From CADCWK01 sp965218235 (lineage in GTDB: Bacteria; Chloroflexota; Chloroflexia; Thermomicrobiales; UBA6265): a stretch of 64,000 bases of DNA. The position numbers and the translations under genes are program-made. Positions 8,803 through 17,685 of the stretch are shown here, piece by piece. The notes under the pieces were generated by a model. The model was not told the DNA's origin. It ran no database searches and saw only the letters and a program-made list of their open reading frames with translations. Every line of letters begins with the position of its first letter. The stretch's first letter is position 1. The DNA is taken from positions 186,001 to 250,000 of the forward strand of contig OZ244595.1 of NCBI GenBank assembly GCA_965218235.1, written 5' to 3'.

Positions 8803-9531
8803 ATGCCAGACCCAGCCGACCAGCGGACCGCCCTCGCGGCTCTGCGTGATGACCTGACGACCCTAGGACCGCTGATCGAGGAGACGGTGCCGCTCCCCCG
8901 GAGTGGCCGCACGCTGACGATCACCCGGCCCACGGACATGGACGACCTGCTCGACCGGATCGCGAAGGACCCCGAGCAGAATCTGCCCTACTGGGCCGAA
9001 CTCTGGCCAAGCGGGATCGCCGTGGCCGACGCCATCCTCGAGGAACCGGAGCTGGTCTGCGGACAGGCCGTCCTCGAGCTTGGCTGTGGCGCGGGAACCA
9101 CGGCCGCGGCGGCGATCCTCGCCGGCGCCCGGCTGACCGTAACGGATTACGCCCCGGAAGCCCTGACGCTCTGCCGGTACAACGCGCTGGCGAACGCCGG
9201 CGCCGAACCGGACGCGGCGATCCAGCTCAACTGGCGCCGGCCAGACGCCGATTTCCTCCGGCTGGCCGGACGCGGCTACCCGGTCGTCCTGATCGCCGAC
9301 GGGCTCTACGAGACCCGCGACATCGACCCCCTGCTTGCCCTCGCCGAGCGGCTCGTCGCGCCCGGCGGCCTGCTCTGGCTGGCCGAGCCGGGTCGACCGG
9401 TTGCGGCCCGATTCCTCGAAACCGCCCGGTCCGAGGGCTGGAACGGGCCCTCCGGGAAGCACACCGGCCCATGGCCCGATGTGGCCGATGAGGGCGTCGT
9501 CGTTGGTCTTCACCGACTGCGCCGGGGTTGA
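8803..9531 (+). CDS. Class I SAM-dependent methyltransferase (METTL21/Nnt1-like)
   Basis: This protein of about 242 residues contains PYWAELWPSGIAVADAI followed by motif I VLELGCGAGT and the acidic residue in LTVTDYAPEAL, a pattern typical of the METTL21/nicotinamide-methyltransferase-like group of protein or small-molecule methyltransferases. VVLIADGLYE resembles the post-motif of that group. The ATG at 8803 is used; a GTG three codons earlier is the other possible start. It stands alone between a terminator and the pyridoxal kinase-like gene. The substrate is unknown. Confidence 0.75.
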   Translation: MPDPADQRTALAALRDDLTTLGPLIEETVPLPRSGRTLTITRPTDMDDLLDRIAKDPEQNLPYWAELWPSGIAVADAILEEPELVCGQAVLELGCGAGTTAAAAILAGARLTVTDYAPEALTLCRYNALANAGAEPDAAIQLNWRRPDADFLRLAGRGYPVVLIADGLYETRDIDPLLALAERLVAPGGLLWLAEPGRPVAARFLETARSEGWNGPSGKHTGPWPDVADEGVVVGLHRLRRG

Positions 9532-9711
9532 ACTACACGGTCCGGTTCCCGGCTCCCCGATCCCATCAAAACTCATGGGATATGTCGCTCCCGACGCGTC
9601 CTATACCCACCAATCCTCCCACTCCGAACCGGTTTGGTCGGGTCATCAGCCCCGGAGTCGCGGTAGGATGGCCATCATTGGATGCCATTCCCCCGCGAGA
9701 CGGAGACGACG

Positions 9712-10689
9712 ATGCCAGCCAAACGCGCCACCGACCAGGAAGTGACCCGGGACGCCGTCGAGGCCGCCAATGAGGTGTCCGAGGCCCAGGCCAGCGCCAA
9801 CCGCAACGTCCACCGGGCCGAGGACCGCCCGCCCGTCGATCCGGTCGTCGTCACGATCCAGTCCCACGTCGTCTACGGCCACGTCGGCAATGACGCCGCG
9901 ATCTTCCCACTCCAGCTCAGCGGGATCGAGGTCGTCGACATCCCGACCACCCTGCTCAGCAACCACCCTGGCTACCCGACGATGCGGGGCGAGTTCGTCG
10001 AGCCGCGTCTGATCCGGGACCTGCTCCAGGGACTGCGCGAGCGCGACGTCCCCAGCTTCGCGACCGGGATCATCAGCGGCTACCTCGGCGATCCCGGCAC
10101 GGCCGGCGCTGTCCTGGACTTCGTGCGCGACGCCAAGGCCGGGAACCCAGATCTCCGCTACCTCTGCGACCCGGTCATGGGTGACACACCCGGAATCTAT
10201 GTCGACCCCGCCCTGCCCGACATTTTCCGGACCGACCTCGTCCCGCTGGCCGACGCGATCACGCCCAACCAGTTCGAGTTCGGCCTGCTGACGGGGACGA
10301 CGGTCACGACCCAGACGGATCTGCTGGCGGCGGCCGACGCGCTGGTCGCCTCGGGGATCGGCGTCGTGGTCGTGACCGGGACGACCCTGGACGACACGCC
10401 GGCCGACAGCCTCGACATCTACGCCGTCACCGCCGACGGTGCCTGGCGGGTCCGGACGCCCCGGTTCAACTTCACCCCGGTCGGGACGGGCGACGTCTAC
10501 ACGGCCCTGTTCGCGGCGAGCTGGTTCCAGGACGGCGATGTCCCGGCGGCGATCTCGGCGGCGGCGAGTGGGGTCTACGCCGTCCTGACGATCACCCGCG
10601 ACGCCAACGCTTCCGAGATGCGGCTGGTCGCCTCGGCGGCGAAGCTGCTCCACCCGGACATCGCCTTCCCGGCCGATCAGATCCGGTAG
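9712..10689 (+). CDS. Pyridoxal kinase-like (PfkB/ribokinase fold)
   Basis: This 325-residue protein shows the pyridoxal kinase hallmarks: SHVVYGHVGNDAAIFPLQ at about residues 51-68, CDPVMGD, ITPNQFEFGLLTG and the catalytic GTGDVYTALFAA. It should phosphorylate pyridoxal or a related vitamin B6 form to salvage pyridoxal 5'-phosphate in the cytoplasm. The ATG at 9712 follows GGAG at good distance; an upstream in-frame ATG at 9682 has no ribosome site. An unusual hydrophilic, Ala/Glu-rich head of about 40 residues precedes the fold and is absent from typical 280-290-residue enzymes. No other B6 gene is near. Confidence 0.87.
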   Translation: MPAKRATDQEVTRDAVEAANEVSEAQASANRNVHRAEDRPPVDPVVVTIQSHVVYGHVGNDAAIFPLQLSGIEVVDIPTTLLSNHPGYPTMRGEFVEPRLIRDLLQGLRERDVPSFATGIISGYLGDPGTAGAVLDFVRDAKAGNPDLRYLCDPVMGDTPGIYVDPALPDIFRTDLVPLADAITPNQFEFGLLTGTTVTTQTDLLAAADALVASGIGVVVVTGTTLDDTPADSLDIYAVTADGAWRVRTPRFNFTPVGTGDVYTALFAASWFQDGDVPAAISAAASGVYAVLTITRDANASEMRLVASAAKLLHPDIAFPADQIR

Positions 10690-10839
10690 CCGATTGCTCC
10701 AACGGCTGGGAGGGAAGAGACAGTATCATCCAGGCTCGCCGCCACTTCTAGCGTTCAACGCGTCTAAATCAGGAGTAACTTTGGCCTCGACATCCGATCA
10801 TGTGCCGGGCTGATGGGACGCGATCGAAAGGAGCATGCA

Positions 10840-11718
10840 GTGACCTTAGCTAGTGATCACCTGGTCGCGCTGGCGGCGAGCGTCGCAAATAAATACGTCG
10901 AACTGACTGGACCTCGCGCGATCCTTCTAACGGGATCGGCGGCTGAGCGGGTAAGCGATTACTACTCTGACCTCGACCTCATTCTTTATCACGATCTGCT
11001 GCCAGAAGACGACAGTCTTTCGGCCGCGCGTGACAAATTCCCGGTGACTGATATCCGTGTTTCTTCAGGTGAAGGTCCGGACGCGATGATCGTCGAGGAG
11101 TATGCGATTCACGATATAGAGTGCCAGGTAGCCCATTGCACGGTCGAGTCATGGGAGCGCAGCATGGACTCGGTTCTGGAGAGTTTGATCCCGGCAACTC
11201 ACGTCGAGAAAGCCATCATTGGACTGCAAGAGGGAACAGCACTCCACGGGAACGCTCTGATCGGACTCTGGCAGGAACGCGCAGCGACCTACCCTGAGGC
11301 CCTCGCTCGCGCGACCATTGACCACTACTTGCGGTTCTTCCCGTTGTGGCTGGCGGCGGAGCGTTGGGACTCGCGTGATGCAATGATCTTCTACCATCAG
11401 ATGCTGGTCGAAACGAGTTTGAATCTACTCGGAGTTTTGTCCGGGCTGAACCACCTATATTACTCACCGTTCCAGTTCAAGCGCTTGCATAGATTCATCG
11501 CCAAGATGCTCCTTGCGCCTGACCGCTTCGCAGATCGCCTCGACGAAGTGTTCGCGATGGATTCAGTTAACGCTGGGAACGCCTTGGAGCGGCTCGTGGA
11601 TGAGACGCTTAGGTTGATCGAGGTGCATTTGCCGACGGTGGATACAACAACGGCCCGCCGTCACATTGGCGTGCGCCACACACCATGGACCCCTAGCAGC
11701 GGACCCACCGTCATCTAA
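10840..11718 (+). CDS. Nucleotidyltransferase-domain protein (aminoglycoside adenylyltransferase-like)
   Basis: This 292-residue protein carries a pol-beta-type nucleotidyltransferase motif: TGSAAERVSDYYSDLDLIL, with GS at 32-33 and the metal pair at D44 and D46. An all-helical C-terminal half follows. The GTG at 10840 is chosen because AAAGGAG sits six bases upstream; an in-frame ATG at 10813 has none. Base composition is clearly lower in G+C than the neighbours, with codons such as aat, aaa and cta, which suggests transfer. It could modify an aminoglycoside or another small molecule, but resistance is inference only. It faces a streptomycin-kinase-like gene. Confidence 0.72.
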   Translation: MTLASDHLVALAASVANKYVELTGPRAILLTGSAAERVSDYYSDLDLILYHDLLPEDDSLSAARDKFPVTDIRVSSGEGPDAMIVEEYAIHDIECQVAHCTVESWERSMDSVLESLIPATHVEKAIIGLQEGTALHGNALIGLWQERAATYPEALARATIDHYLRFFPLWLAAERWDSRDAMIFYHQMLVETSLNLLGVLSGLNHLYYSPFQFKRLHRFIAKMLLAPDRFADRLDEVFAMDSVNAGNALERLVDETLRLIEVHLPTVDTTTARRHIGVRHTPWTPSSGPTVI

Positions 11719-11891
11719 ATGTCTCGGCTACTGCGGTTGAAAGGCCCTCGACCGAAATTACATCCTGTAAAGAGCAAGACGTAAAGGCAACTCCTCCTCT
11801 GTCGTTGTGTCGTTGGAACCAGGAGCCCTCCGGTCTATTGGGCATCGCGACCTTTTTCGGTGTACATCAGAGGATTCTGAAGGCTCAGCGT

Positions 11892-12818
11892 CTAAACAGT
11901 GACCCGCTCCAGCAGCTCCGCCGTCCGGATCACGTCCTGGACGAACGGTTCGTTCATGGCCGACTCGTCGCTGTCCTCCACCGACCACCAGACGGACAGC
12001 AGCGCCTGGGCGATGGTCCATTGCCGCATCCGGTCGGCGTCAAGCCCGGTCACGTCAGCCACGATCCGGATGCGACGGGCCAGGATGTCGGTCGCACCGG
12101 CATCGTCCGCCATCGGCGGCAGCCGGTTCCGCATCAGGGCGCCGATCTCGTAGGCCGGCTCACCGACGATGCCCTTGGGGTCGATCGCCAGCCAGTGATC
12201 GCGGTCGCGCAGGATATTGTGGTGATGCAGGTCGCCGTGCAGGACGACCGGCTCAGCCGACGTCGCGACCAGATCGGCAAACAGGCGCTCGGCTCGGCCC
12301 GTCAGCTCCGGCGGGAGCGGCCCGGTCCCGCCACCGTACCGCTGCCGCATCCGCTCGAATCCCCGGCCCCAGTCGGCGACGGTCGGGAACGGGTGATCGG
12401 CGGGCGCCGGACGCCAGACGGCAACCATCACGCCGGCGGCGATCCGGGTCGCCTCCTCGTCGTCCGGGTGGTCGATCAGCATGTCGCCCGGCGCCGCCCG
12501 CTGGAGCAGCATCGCGTGGCCAGCCGGGTCCTCCTGGAGCAGCCGGACCATCCCCTCGCCATTGGCCAGCCGCAAGGCCGCCATCTCGGTCTCGACTTCC
12601 GGTCCTCCGTAGCAGATCTTCAGGACCGCCGGGACGCCATTCAGCCCGGAGGCCGACGCGACGTAGTTGTAGCTCAGGTTCGCGAACGGTTGCCCAACCC
12701 GCAGGTCCCAGCGCGCCTCATAGACCGCGATCCGGCGGGGCAGGTCGTCCAGCCAGCGCTGGCCGTCCTCGCCGTGCATGGCGACGATGGTCTTCTCGAT
12801 CGCTCCGGGCAGGCTCAT
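11892..12818 (-). CDS. Aminoglycoside/hydroxyurea phosphotransferase family kinase (APH(6)-like)
   Basis: This 308-residue kinase-fold protein resembles streptomycin 6-kinases. It has LSYNYVASASGLNGVPAVLKICY (nucleotide-binding strand and Lys), the catalytic loop VVLHGDLHHHNIL and the metal-binding segment LAIDPKGIVGEPAYEIG. The start at 12818 is supported by the family N-terminus and a GGAAGGA stretch upstream; the frame is open further upstream, but with no homology. Family members phosphorylate streptomycin or hydroxyurea, and many chromosomal copies have unknown substrates. It lies among genes for nucleotidyltransferase-fold proteins, another resistance-associated fold, but on present evidence the group is not an operon. 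Confidence 0.8.
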   Translation of the reverse strand: MSLPGAIEKTIVAMHGEDGQRWLDDLPRRIAVYEARWDLRVGQPFANLSYNYVASASGLNGVPAVLKICYGGPEVETEMAALRLANGEGMVRLLQEDPAGHAMLLQRAAPGDMLIDHPDDEEATRIAAGVMVAVWRPAPADHPFPTVADWGRGFERMRQRYGGGTGPLPPELTGRAERLFADLVATSAEPVVLHGDLHHHNILRDRDHWLAIDPKGIVGEPAYEIGALMRNRLPPMADDAGATDILARRIRIVADVTGLDADRMRQWTIAQALLSVWWSVEDSDESAMNEPFVQDVIRTAELLERVTV

Positions 12819-12933
12819 GGCTGGCTCATCCTTCCCATCCCTCCGATCGGAACCGTCTGGTTGTGCACCGCACAGTCCGACCGGGTATCGGCATCGCGGC
12901 CGACAGGGTAACGCGCCGGGGGACCAGATGGGG

Positions 12934-13599
12934 TCAACGGTAGGCTGACCGCAGGAACCCGATGACCGCCGGGCGATCGACCACCAGACCGGGATGATGG
13001 TCGACCGCGGCGGCATCGAGTTCGACGACGGCCGAGTCAAGCTCCCGTCGCCAGACGTCCTCCAGCTCGGCGGACAGGCCGTCGGTCCGGATCGCCATCA
13101 GCAGGTCCCGGTGCCGGGTAACGGTCGTCGGCAGAACGCCCGAGCGAAGCAGGTCCGCCCCCTGATCGGCGATCCGGAGGGCGGCCACCGCCGCCTTCGC
13201 TGCCCGCCGCTCATCGCCTCGTCGCCGGGCGTCCTCGATCAGCCGGCGCTGGCTCACGATGTAGCCGGTGTGAGCGCGATGAAGGGCGCCGGGGTCGAGC
13301 GTCGCCGGAGTCAGCCGCCGGAGCTCCTCCCAGCTCGGATCGACCGGACCCAATGTGAGGTCGCTGGCGAGGACCTCCAGCACCGTCGGGTTGCCCTTGA
13401 CGAGCAGGCCGACGAAGTGCCGCAGCTCCCAGCCGTCCTCCTCCGGCGCCATCTCCGGCGCGTCCGGCGGCCACGGCGAAAGCATCTCGGCGACGTCGGT
13501 CACCCAGACCCGCCGGACATCGGTGTCGTTGTCCGGCAGCGCCAGGCCGTGGAGCCGGGACCCGACGATGACGCGGGCAATGGTCACTGGTTCGGTCAT
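12934..13599 (-). CDS. Predicted nucleotidyltransferase (COG3541/YcgL-like)
   Basis: This 221-residue protein starts with ARVIVGSRLHGLALPDNDTDVRRVWV, with GS at 13-14 and acidic residues D25 and D27, the signature of the COG3541 group of DNA-polymerase-beta-superfamily proteins. The remaining part is helical and includes KGNPTVLEVLAS, a segment common in that group. The biological role of these proteins is not established. It lies 115 bases upstream of the phosphotransferase on the same strand and may share its transcript. Confidence 0.75.
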   Translation of the reverse strand: MTEPVTIARVIVGSRLHGLALPDNDTDVRRVWVTDVAEMLSPWPPDAPEMAPEEDGWELRHFVGLLVKGNPTVLEVLASDLTLGPVDPSWEELRRLTPATLDPGALHRAHTGYIVSQRRLIEDARRRGDERRAAKAAVAALRIADQGADLLRSGVLPTTVTRHRDLLMAIRTDGLSAELEDVWRRELDSAVVELDAAAVDHHPGLVVDRPAVIGFLRSAYR

Positions 13600-13832
13600 C
13601 GGATCGCTCCGTCCGGGTCAGGCAACTTGAGCGTCACGGGTTCGTTCCGCCATGACGGGCCTGGCTCGACCGGGATACCGGCCAGAGATGGCCCAGTTGA
13701 ACGACAGTTGATTCGACGCGGCTTGCCGCTGCTCGCGGTTCATTTGCGGCGACGCAGTCATGGCCAGACGCGTGAGAACCAATGTCTCGTTCAGTCGGCT
13801 CGCTTCGCTGCCGTTCAGGGCCAGTCAGCGCA

Positions 13833-14837
13833 TCAACCTCGGGCTGTTTCAAGGCGATCCAGCTGCTCGCTCGACAGCGTTACGTCAAGCGAGGCGAGAT
13901 TCTCGGCGAGCTGCTCCGGGCGGCTGGCGGTGACGAGGGAGATGACCGGCGGGTCCTCCTGCCGCAGCCAGGCGAGGACGACCTGCGTTGCCGGGGCGCC
14001 GACCTCGCCCGCGACCTCGGAGAGGACATCGAGGCGAGCGTGGCTGTCGACGCTGGCATAATCGGCCGGGAACGGGGCGCGAGCGCGGCTGTAGGCGCCC
14101 TGAAGCAGCGGCGAGTGGGCCAGAAGCGTCACGTCGTCGCTCCGGCAGAAGTCGCGGAGCTGGTCGTCGACGGCGACCTGAACGCCGAGGTCGGCGCCGG
14201 GGTTGGGCCGGAGGTAGGTGTAGCGGAACTGGGCGGCGGCGTAGGCTGGCGTTCCGGCCGCTTCGGCCGCGGCTCGGCTCTCGGCGATCCGCCAGGTCGC
14301 GAAGTTGCTGCAGCCGATCGCCCGGACCTTGCCGGCCTCGATCAGCCGGGCGAACGCACCCATCGTCTCGGCGACGGGCGCCTGCCGGTCGTCGATGTGG
14401 GCGTAATAGAGGTCGACGTAGTCCGTGCCCAGCCGCCGCAGGCTGCCGTCGATCGCGCGGGTGATCGCCTCGGCCGACAGGCCTTCGGCGCTGGCGAACC
14501 CGGCCGATGCGATCTCGGACGCCGATCCCCTGACGCCGGCCGATCCGTCCGCGAGGTTCTTGGGCAGCGCGCCGCACTTGGTCGCGATGACTACCCGGTC
14601 CCGGTTGCCGCGCTCCCGGAGCCAGCCGCCGAGCAGGGACTCACTCTCGCCGCCGACACCACCCTCGTCCCAGAACGAGTAGTTGTTCGACGTGTCGATG
14701 AACGTCCCGCCGGCGTCGACGAACTGGTCGAGCAGGGCGTGGGCCTGGGCCGGTTCCATCCGCGTGCCGAGGTGCATGGCGCCGAGGCAGAGCTCACTCA
14801 CCTCGACTGGGCTGATCCCGAGTTTTCGCATCCGCAT
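13833..14837 (-). CDS. Aldo/keto reductase
   Basis: This 334-residue protein has the full aldo/keto reductase tetrad: D48 and Y53 (FIDTSNNYSFW), K87 (VIATKCG) and H147 (YYAHIDD). The later GKVRAIGCSNF and NADPH-binding segments are also present. It should reduce carbonyl compounds using NADPH in the cytoplasm. The ATG at 14837 is used because GGAG is seven bases upstream; the open frame before it has no ribosome site. It resembles the AKR11-13 type of general oxidoreductases. The substrate is unknown. Confidence 0.88.
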   Translation of the reverse strand: MRMRKLGISPVEVSELCLGAMHLGTRMEPAQAHALLDQFVDAGGTFIDTSNNYSFWDEGGVGGESESLLGGWLRERGNRDRVVIATKCGALPKNLADGSAGVRGSASEIASAGFASAEGLSAEAITRAIDGSLRRLGTDYVDLYYAHIDDRQAPVAETMGAFARLIEAGKVRAIGCSNFATWRIAESRAAAEAAGTPAYAAAQFRYTYLRPNPGADLGVQVAVDDQLRDFCRSDDVTLLAHSPLLQGAYSRARAPFPADYASVDSHARLDVLSEVAGEVGAPATQVVLAWLRQEDPPVISLVTASRPEQLAENLASLDVTLSSEQLDRLETARG

Positions 14838-15004
14838 GAGCTGTCTCCGATCTATTCTGGTCGGGACAACCACGAAACCCGTCGTCGGACGAGCGGGCAG
14901 GATCAACGTCGCTATCCGCGCCACAGTACGGAACTGGGCCTCTGGGCAGCCCCGACCCTATCCCTTTCGACAGCCGTCGCAATCACTGGTCCCGAGGGCA
15001 CTGG

Positions 15005-16411
15005 TCACGCCAGACTGTAAGCCGCCATCTCGCCAAGTAACGTGGCACTGGTTCGGATGCCGGCGTAGAACCGCCCCTCGATCATGTTCTCGTTGGGACT
15101 GTGGTTCTGCTGGTCGGCGTTGCCGTAGGGGACGACGAGGGCCGGCACGCCAAGCTCCCGCGGCCAGACCGCCGACGGCAGGCTGCCGCCGACCATTGGG
15201 ACATCGACCGGCGCGACCCCGAAGCCGGTCTCGACGGCCCGGCGGACCGGCGCGGCCAGCGGCGAATCGAGCGGGACGGCAACGGGATCCATCATGCCGT
15301 GGTGCATGATCTCGACGCCCGGCGCGTGAGTGGCGACGTGACGCTTGATCTGCTCGTAGATCAGGGCCGGGTCCTGGTCGGGCACGAGGCGGAGGTCCAT
15401 CTTGACCCGCGCCTCGGCCGGGAGGACGGTCTTGCTGCCCGCGCCGCCGTAGCCGCTGGTGAAGCCGGCGATGTTCATCGTCGGCCGGACCATGAGGCGG
15501 TAATAGTACGGCAGTCCCTTCGGCTCCGCCTTGCCGTCGACGGTCAGGCCGATCTCGGCCAGCGCGGCCGCCTCGTCCAGCGGGATCGCGTCGAGCGCCG
15601 CCCGAAGTTCCGGACTGACGGGGCGGACGGCGTCGAGGACGCCGGGGACGAGGATCTCGCCCGCGGGGCTGAACATCGTCGCGAGCAGGTGAACCAGCGT
15701 CCAGGCCGGGTTCGGGGCGACTCCGCCGAAGTTGCCGGAGTGGAGATCGCGGGACGGGCCGTGGGCGACCAGCTCGATGTAAAGCATCCCCCGATTGCCG
15801 AACTCGACGATCGGCTGGTCGGTCTCGAAGACCTGCCCATCGGAGACGTAGACCAGGTCGGCCGCCAGCAGCTCGCGGTGGGCGGCGACGAAGGCCGGGA
15901 AGTTCGGACTGCCGGACTCCTCCTCACCCTCGACGACGACCTTGACGTTGATCGGCAGCTCGCCGGCCGTCTCCAGCCAGGCCCGGGCGCCGAGGACGTT
16001 GGCGACGAACTGGCCCTTGTTGTCGGCCACGCCCCGCGCCCAGATCCGGCCGTCGCGGATCGTCGGCTCGAACGGCGGCGAGTCCCACGCCGCCAGCGGG
16101 TCGGCCGGCTGGACGTCGTAGTGGCCGTAGATCAGCAGGGTCGGCTGCCCCGGCACGTTGCATCGCTCGCCGTAGACGACCGGCGCTCCCGGCGTCTCGA
16201 TGATCCGGGCCGCGAAGCCGCTGGCCGTGAGGAGCTCCCGGACGAGCGCCGAGCACTCCGGGACGCCGATCCCCTGGGCGCTGATGCTCGGCTGGGCGAG
16301 CAGCCGGAACAGCTCGGCGAGGTCGCGCTGGCGGGTTCGGTCGCAGGCGGCGAGGACGGCGGCGAGCTGGTCGCCGTCCGGGCGTGGCGTGGTGCCATGG
16401 GACTGGGTCAT
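15005..16411 (-). CDS. M20-family dipeptidase/metallopeptidase (CNDP-like)
   Basis: This 468-residue protein has the M20 zinc-peptidase pattern: LIYGHYDVQPADPLAAW (first metal His and Asp), GVADNKGQFVANV (bridging Asp), EGEEESGSPNF (catalytic Glu pair) and a late HSPNENM metal His. A lid domain lies in the middle (about residues 200-380). This is the cytosolic non-specific dipeptidase/carnosinase-like group, which cleaves dipeptides. Its product peptides fit the peptide-import operon later in the window, though the genes are not linked. The gap to the nucleotidyltransferase gene upstream on the same strand is 13 bases, so they may be co-transcribed. Confidence 0.88.
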   Translation of the reverse strand: MTQSHGTTPRPDGDQLAAVLAACDRTRQRDLAELFRLLAQPSISAQGIGVPECSALVRELLTASGFAARIIETPGAPVVYGERCNVPGQPTLLIYGHYDVQPADPLAAWDSPPFEPTIRDGRIWARGVADNKGQFVANVLGARAWLETAGELPINVKVVVEGEEESGSPNFPAFVAAHRELLAADLVYVSDGQVFETDQPIVEFGNRGMLYIELVAHGPSRDLHSGNFGGVAPNPAWTLVHLLATMFSPAGEILVPGVLDAVRPVSPELRAALDAIPLDEAAALAEIGLTVDGKAEPKGLPYYYRLMVRPTMNIAGFTSGYGGAGSKTVLPAEARVKMDLRLVPDQDPALIYEQIKRHVATHAPGVEIMHHGMMDPVAVPLDSPLAAPVRRAVETGFGVAPVDVPMVGGSLPSAVWPRELGVPALVVPYGNADQQNHSPNENMIEGRFYAGIRTSATLLGEMAAYSLA

Positions 16412-16424
16412 CCGGCGAAACTCC

Positions 16425-17345
16425 TCACTTCTGACCGCTCCTCTCCTTGCGTAACTCCCGGTGGGCTTTTCTCCATGCCTCCATGTTGTGCGCGTATCCT
16501 AACCCCGGGTGGGTCGCCCGGAAGGCCTCCCCCGGCTCCGCCACGAGCCCCTCGGCCCGTAGTCTCACCCCGATCGCGTCGAGTAGCCGCGTCACGGCCG
16601 CTCTCCGCTGTGCGAGATTCTCCTGTGACTGCGCTTTGGTTGTCGTGATCGTCTGCACGCTGGCGTGGAAACCGTCGGGCAGCCAGGACAGCTTCCGAGC
16701 AGAGACCAGCCAGCGGTACCTCCAGGGCAGCCAGACGCGGTTATAGGCGTGCAGCAGCTTGAGGACTTCCTCGAAAGCGGCGGTGAGTTGGTCGTGGGCG
16801 CCACCGAGGCCACCACGCCCAATCCACTCGTGGACGCGCCACTCCTCCGAATAGTATCCCGCTCGACCGAAATGCTCGGCGATGCGGCACTGCCTGAGTG
16901 CATCGGGGTATTGAAGCCTTTCCTGCAGGAGCAAACTGGTCGTCCCTTCCCTATCGGCGATCACGATGGATGCCGCCAGGTCGTGCCTGAGCCCCTCGTC
17001 CCACTCACCGCTGCGAAAATCCTCAGTCGACACCCTCCAGGCATCGATCTGCACACCGGCCACGACGGACGCCTCGACCTCGAAGATGCTGTGATAGGAA
17101 CCGGTCCGGGGAACCCACACGAACTCCGCTGGGACCATTCGCTCGTCCACCTGATCGAAAACGAAGATGCAATCGACGTCGGAGTCCCCTCTGTTCTCAC
17201 CGTGAGCGATGCTGCCGACGATCATAGCGGCCCGGAATTCCGGCCAGACCTCAAGCTCGCGCTCGATGAAGAGGCGGGTGAGCCGTACGAGCTCCTCGCC
17301 GTTCCTGGAGGCTCTAAATTGGTCAAGCTCCTGGAGGTTCTTCAT
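16425..17345 (-). CDS. Nucleotidyltransferase-domain protein
   Basis: This 306-residue protein has a clear pol-beta nucleotidyltransferase core: MIVGSIAHGENRGDSDVDCIFVF, with GS at 44-45 and metal ligands D56 and D58. The rest contains a possible third acidic strand (GVQIDAWRV) and a helical tail (about residues 150-306). It is probably co-transcribed with the M20 peptidase just downstream. Its G+C content looks lower than that of its neighbours. No substrate can be named. It is a third, sequence-unrelated nucleotidyltransferase within about 6.5 kb. Confidence 0.72.
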   Translation of the reverse strand: MKNLQELDQFRASRNGEELVRLTRLFIERELEVWPEFRAAMIVGSIAHGENRGDSDVDCIFVFDQVDERMVPAEFVWVPRTGSYHSIFEVEASVVAGVQIDAWRVSTEDFRSGEWDEGLRHDLAASIVIADREGTTSLLLQERLQYPDALRQCRIAEHFGRAGYYSEEWRVHEWIGRGGLGGAHDQLTAAFEEVLKLLHAYNRVWLPWRYRWLVSARKLSWLPDGFHASVQTITTTKAQSQENLAQRRAAVTRLLDAIGVRLRAEGLVAEPGEAFRATHPGLGYAHNMEAWRKAHRELRKERSGQK

Positions 17346-17685
17346 TCAACAGGTCCCCTTACTTGGTGGAACTCTCGAATACGCAGAATTCTCTCGGTTC
17401 TGGCATCGGGCGTCCGCAACCGCGGCTGATCGGCTGCGGCGCATCATGCCATGCCATCCGATATCCCCGCCCCGGAATGGGCCGCGGAACAGGAAGGATT
17501 GCGGATGCCCCGTGATTCGAGCCACTCAGAGGTGGTTGGTATAGTGATTGCGCAAATGGATTCGTCGCGGCTACGAAGCCACCGCCCCCCCCTCCCCGAG
17601 ACGTCTCCGTTCCTGGCCCGTGCGCCAGACGGAGGCGTCTCCGTCTGTCTGCCCTGACAAGCCGCGCTGTGACGAGGTCCCTTCG
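17346..17685. other. Gene-free leader with a stem-loop before the GH13 gene
   Basis: No gene was found. A 13-base stem with one G-T pair (17598-17610 with 17629-17641), extended inside by CTGG/CCAG, lies 44 bases before the GH13 start. It could be a leader structure or the terminator of an unseen transcript. Confidence 0.35.

Noticed and set aside
9646..10653. A 335-codon minus-strand frame
   Set aside because: Shadow of the pyridoxal kinase-like gene, with no ribosome site or recognisable domain.
17500..17580. Possible tRNA because of a GATTCGAGCC stretch
   Set aside because: No acceptor, D or anticodon stem could be folded around it.
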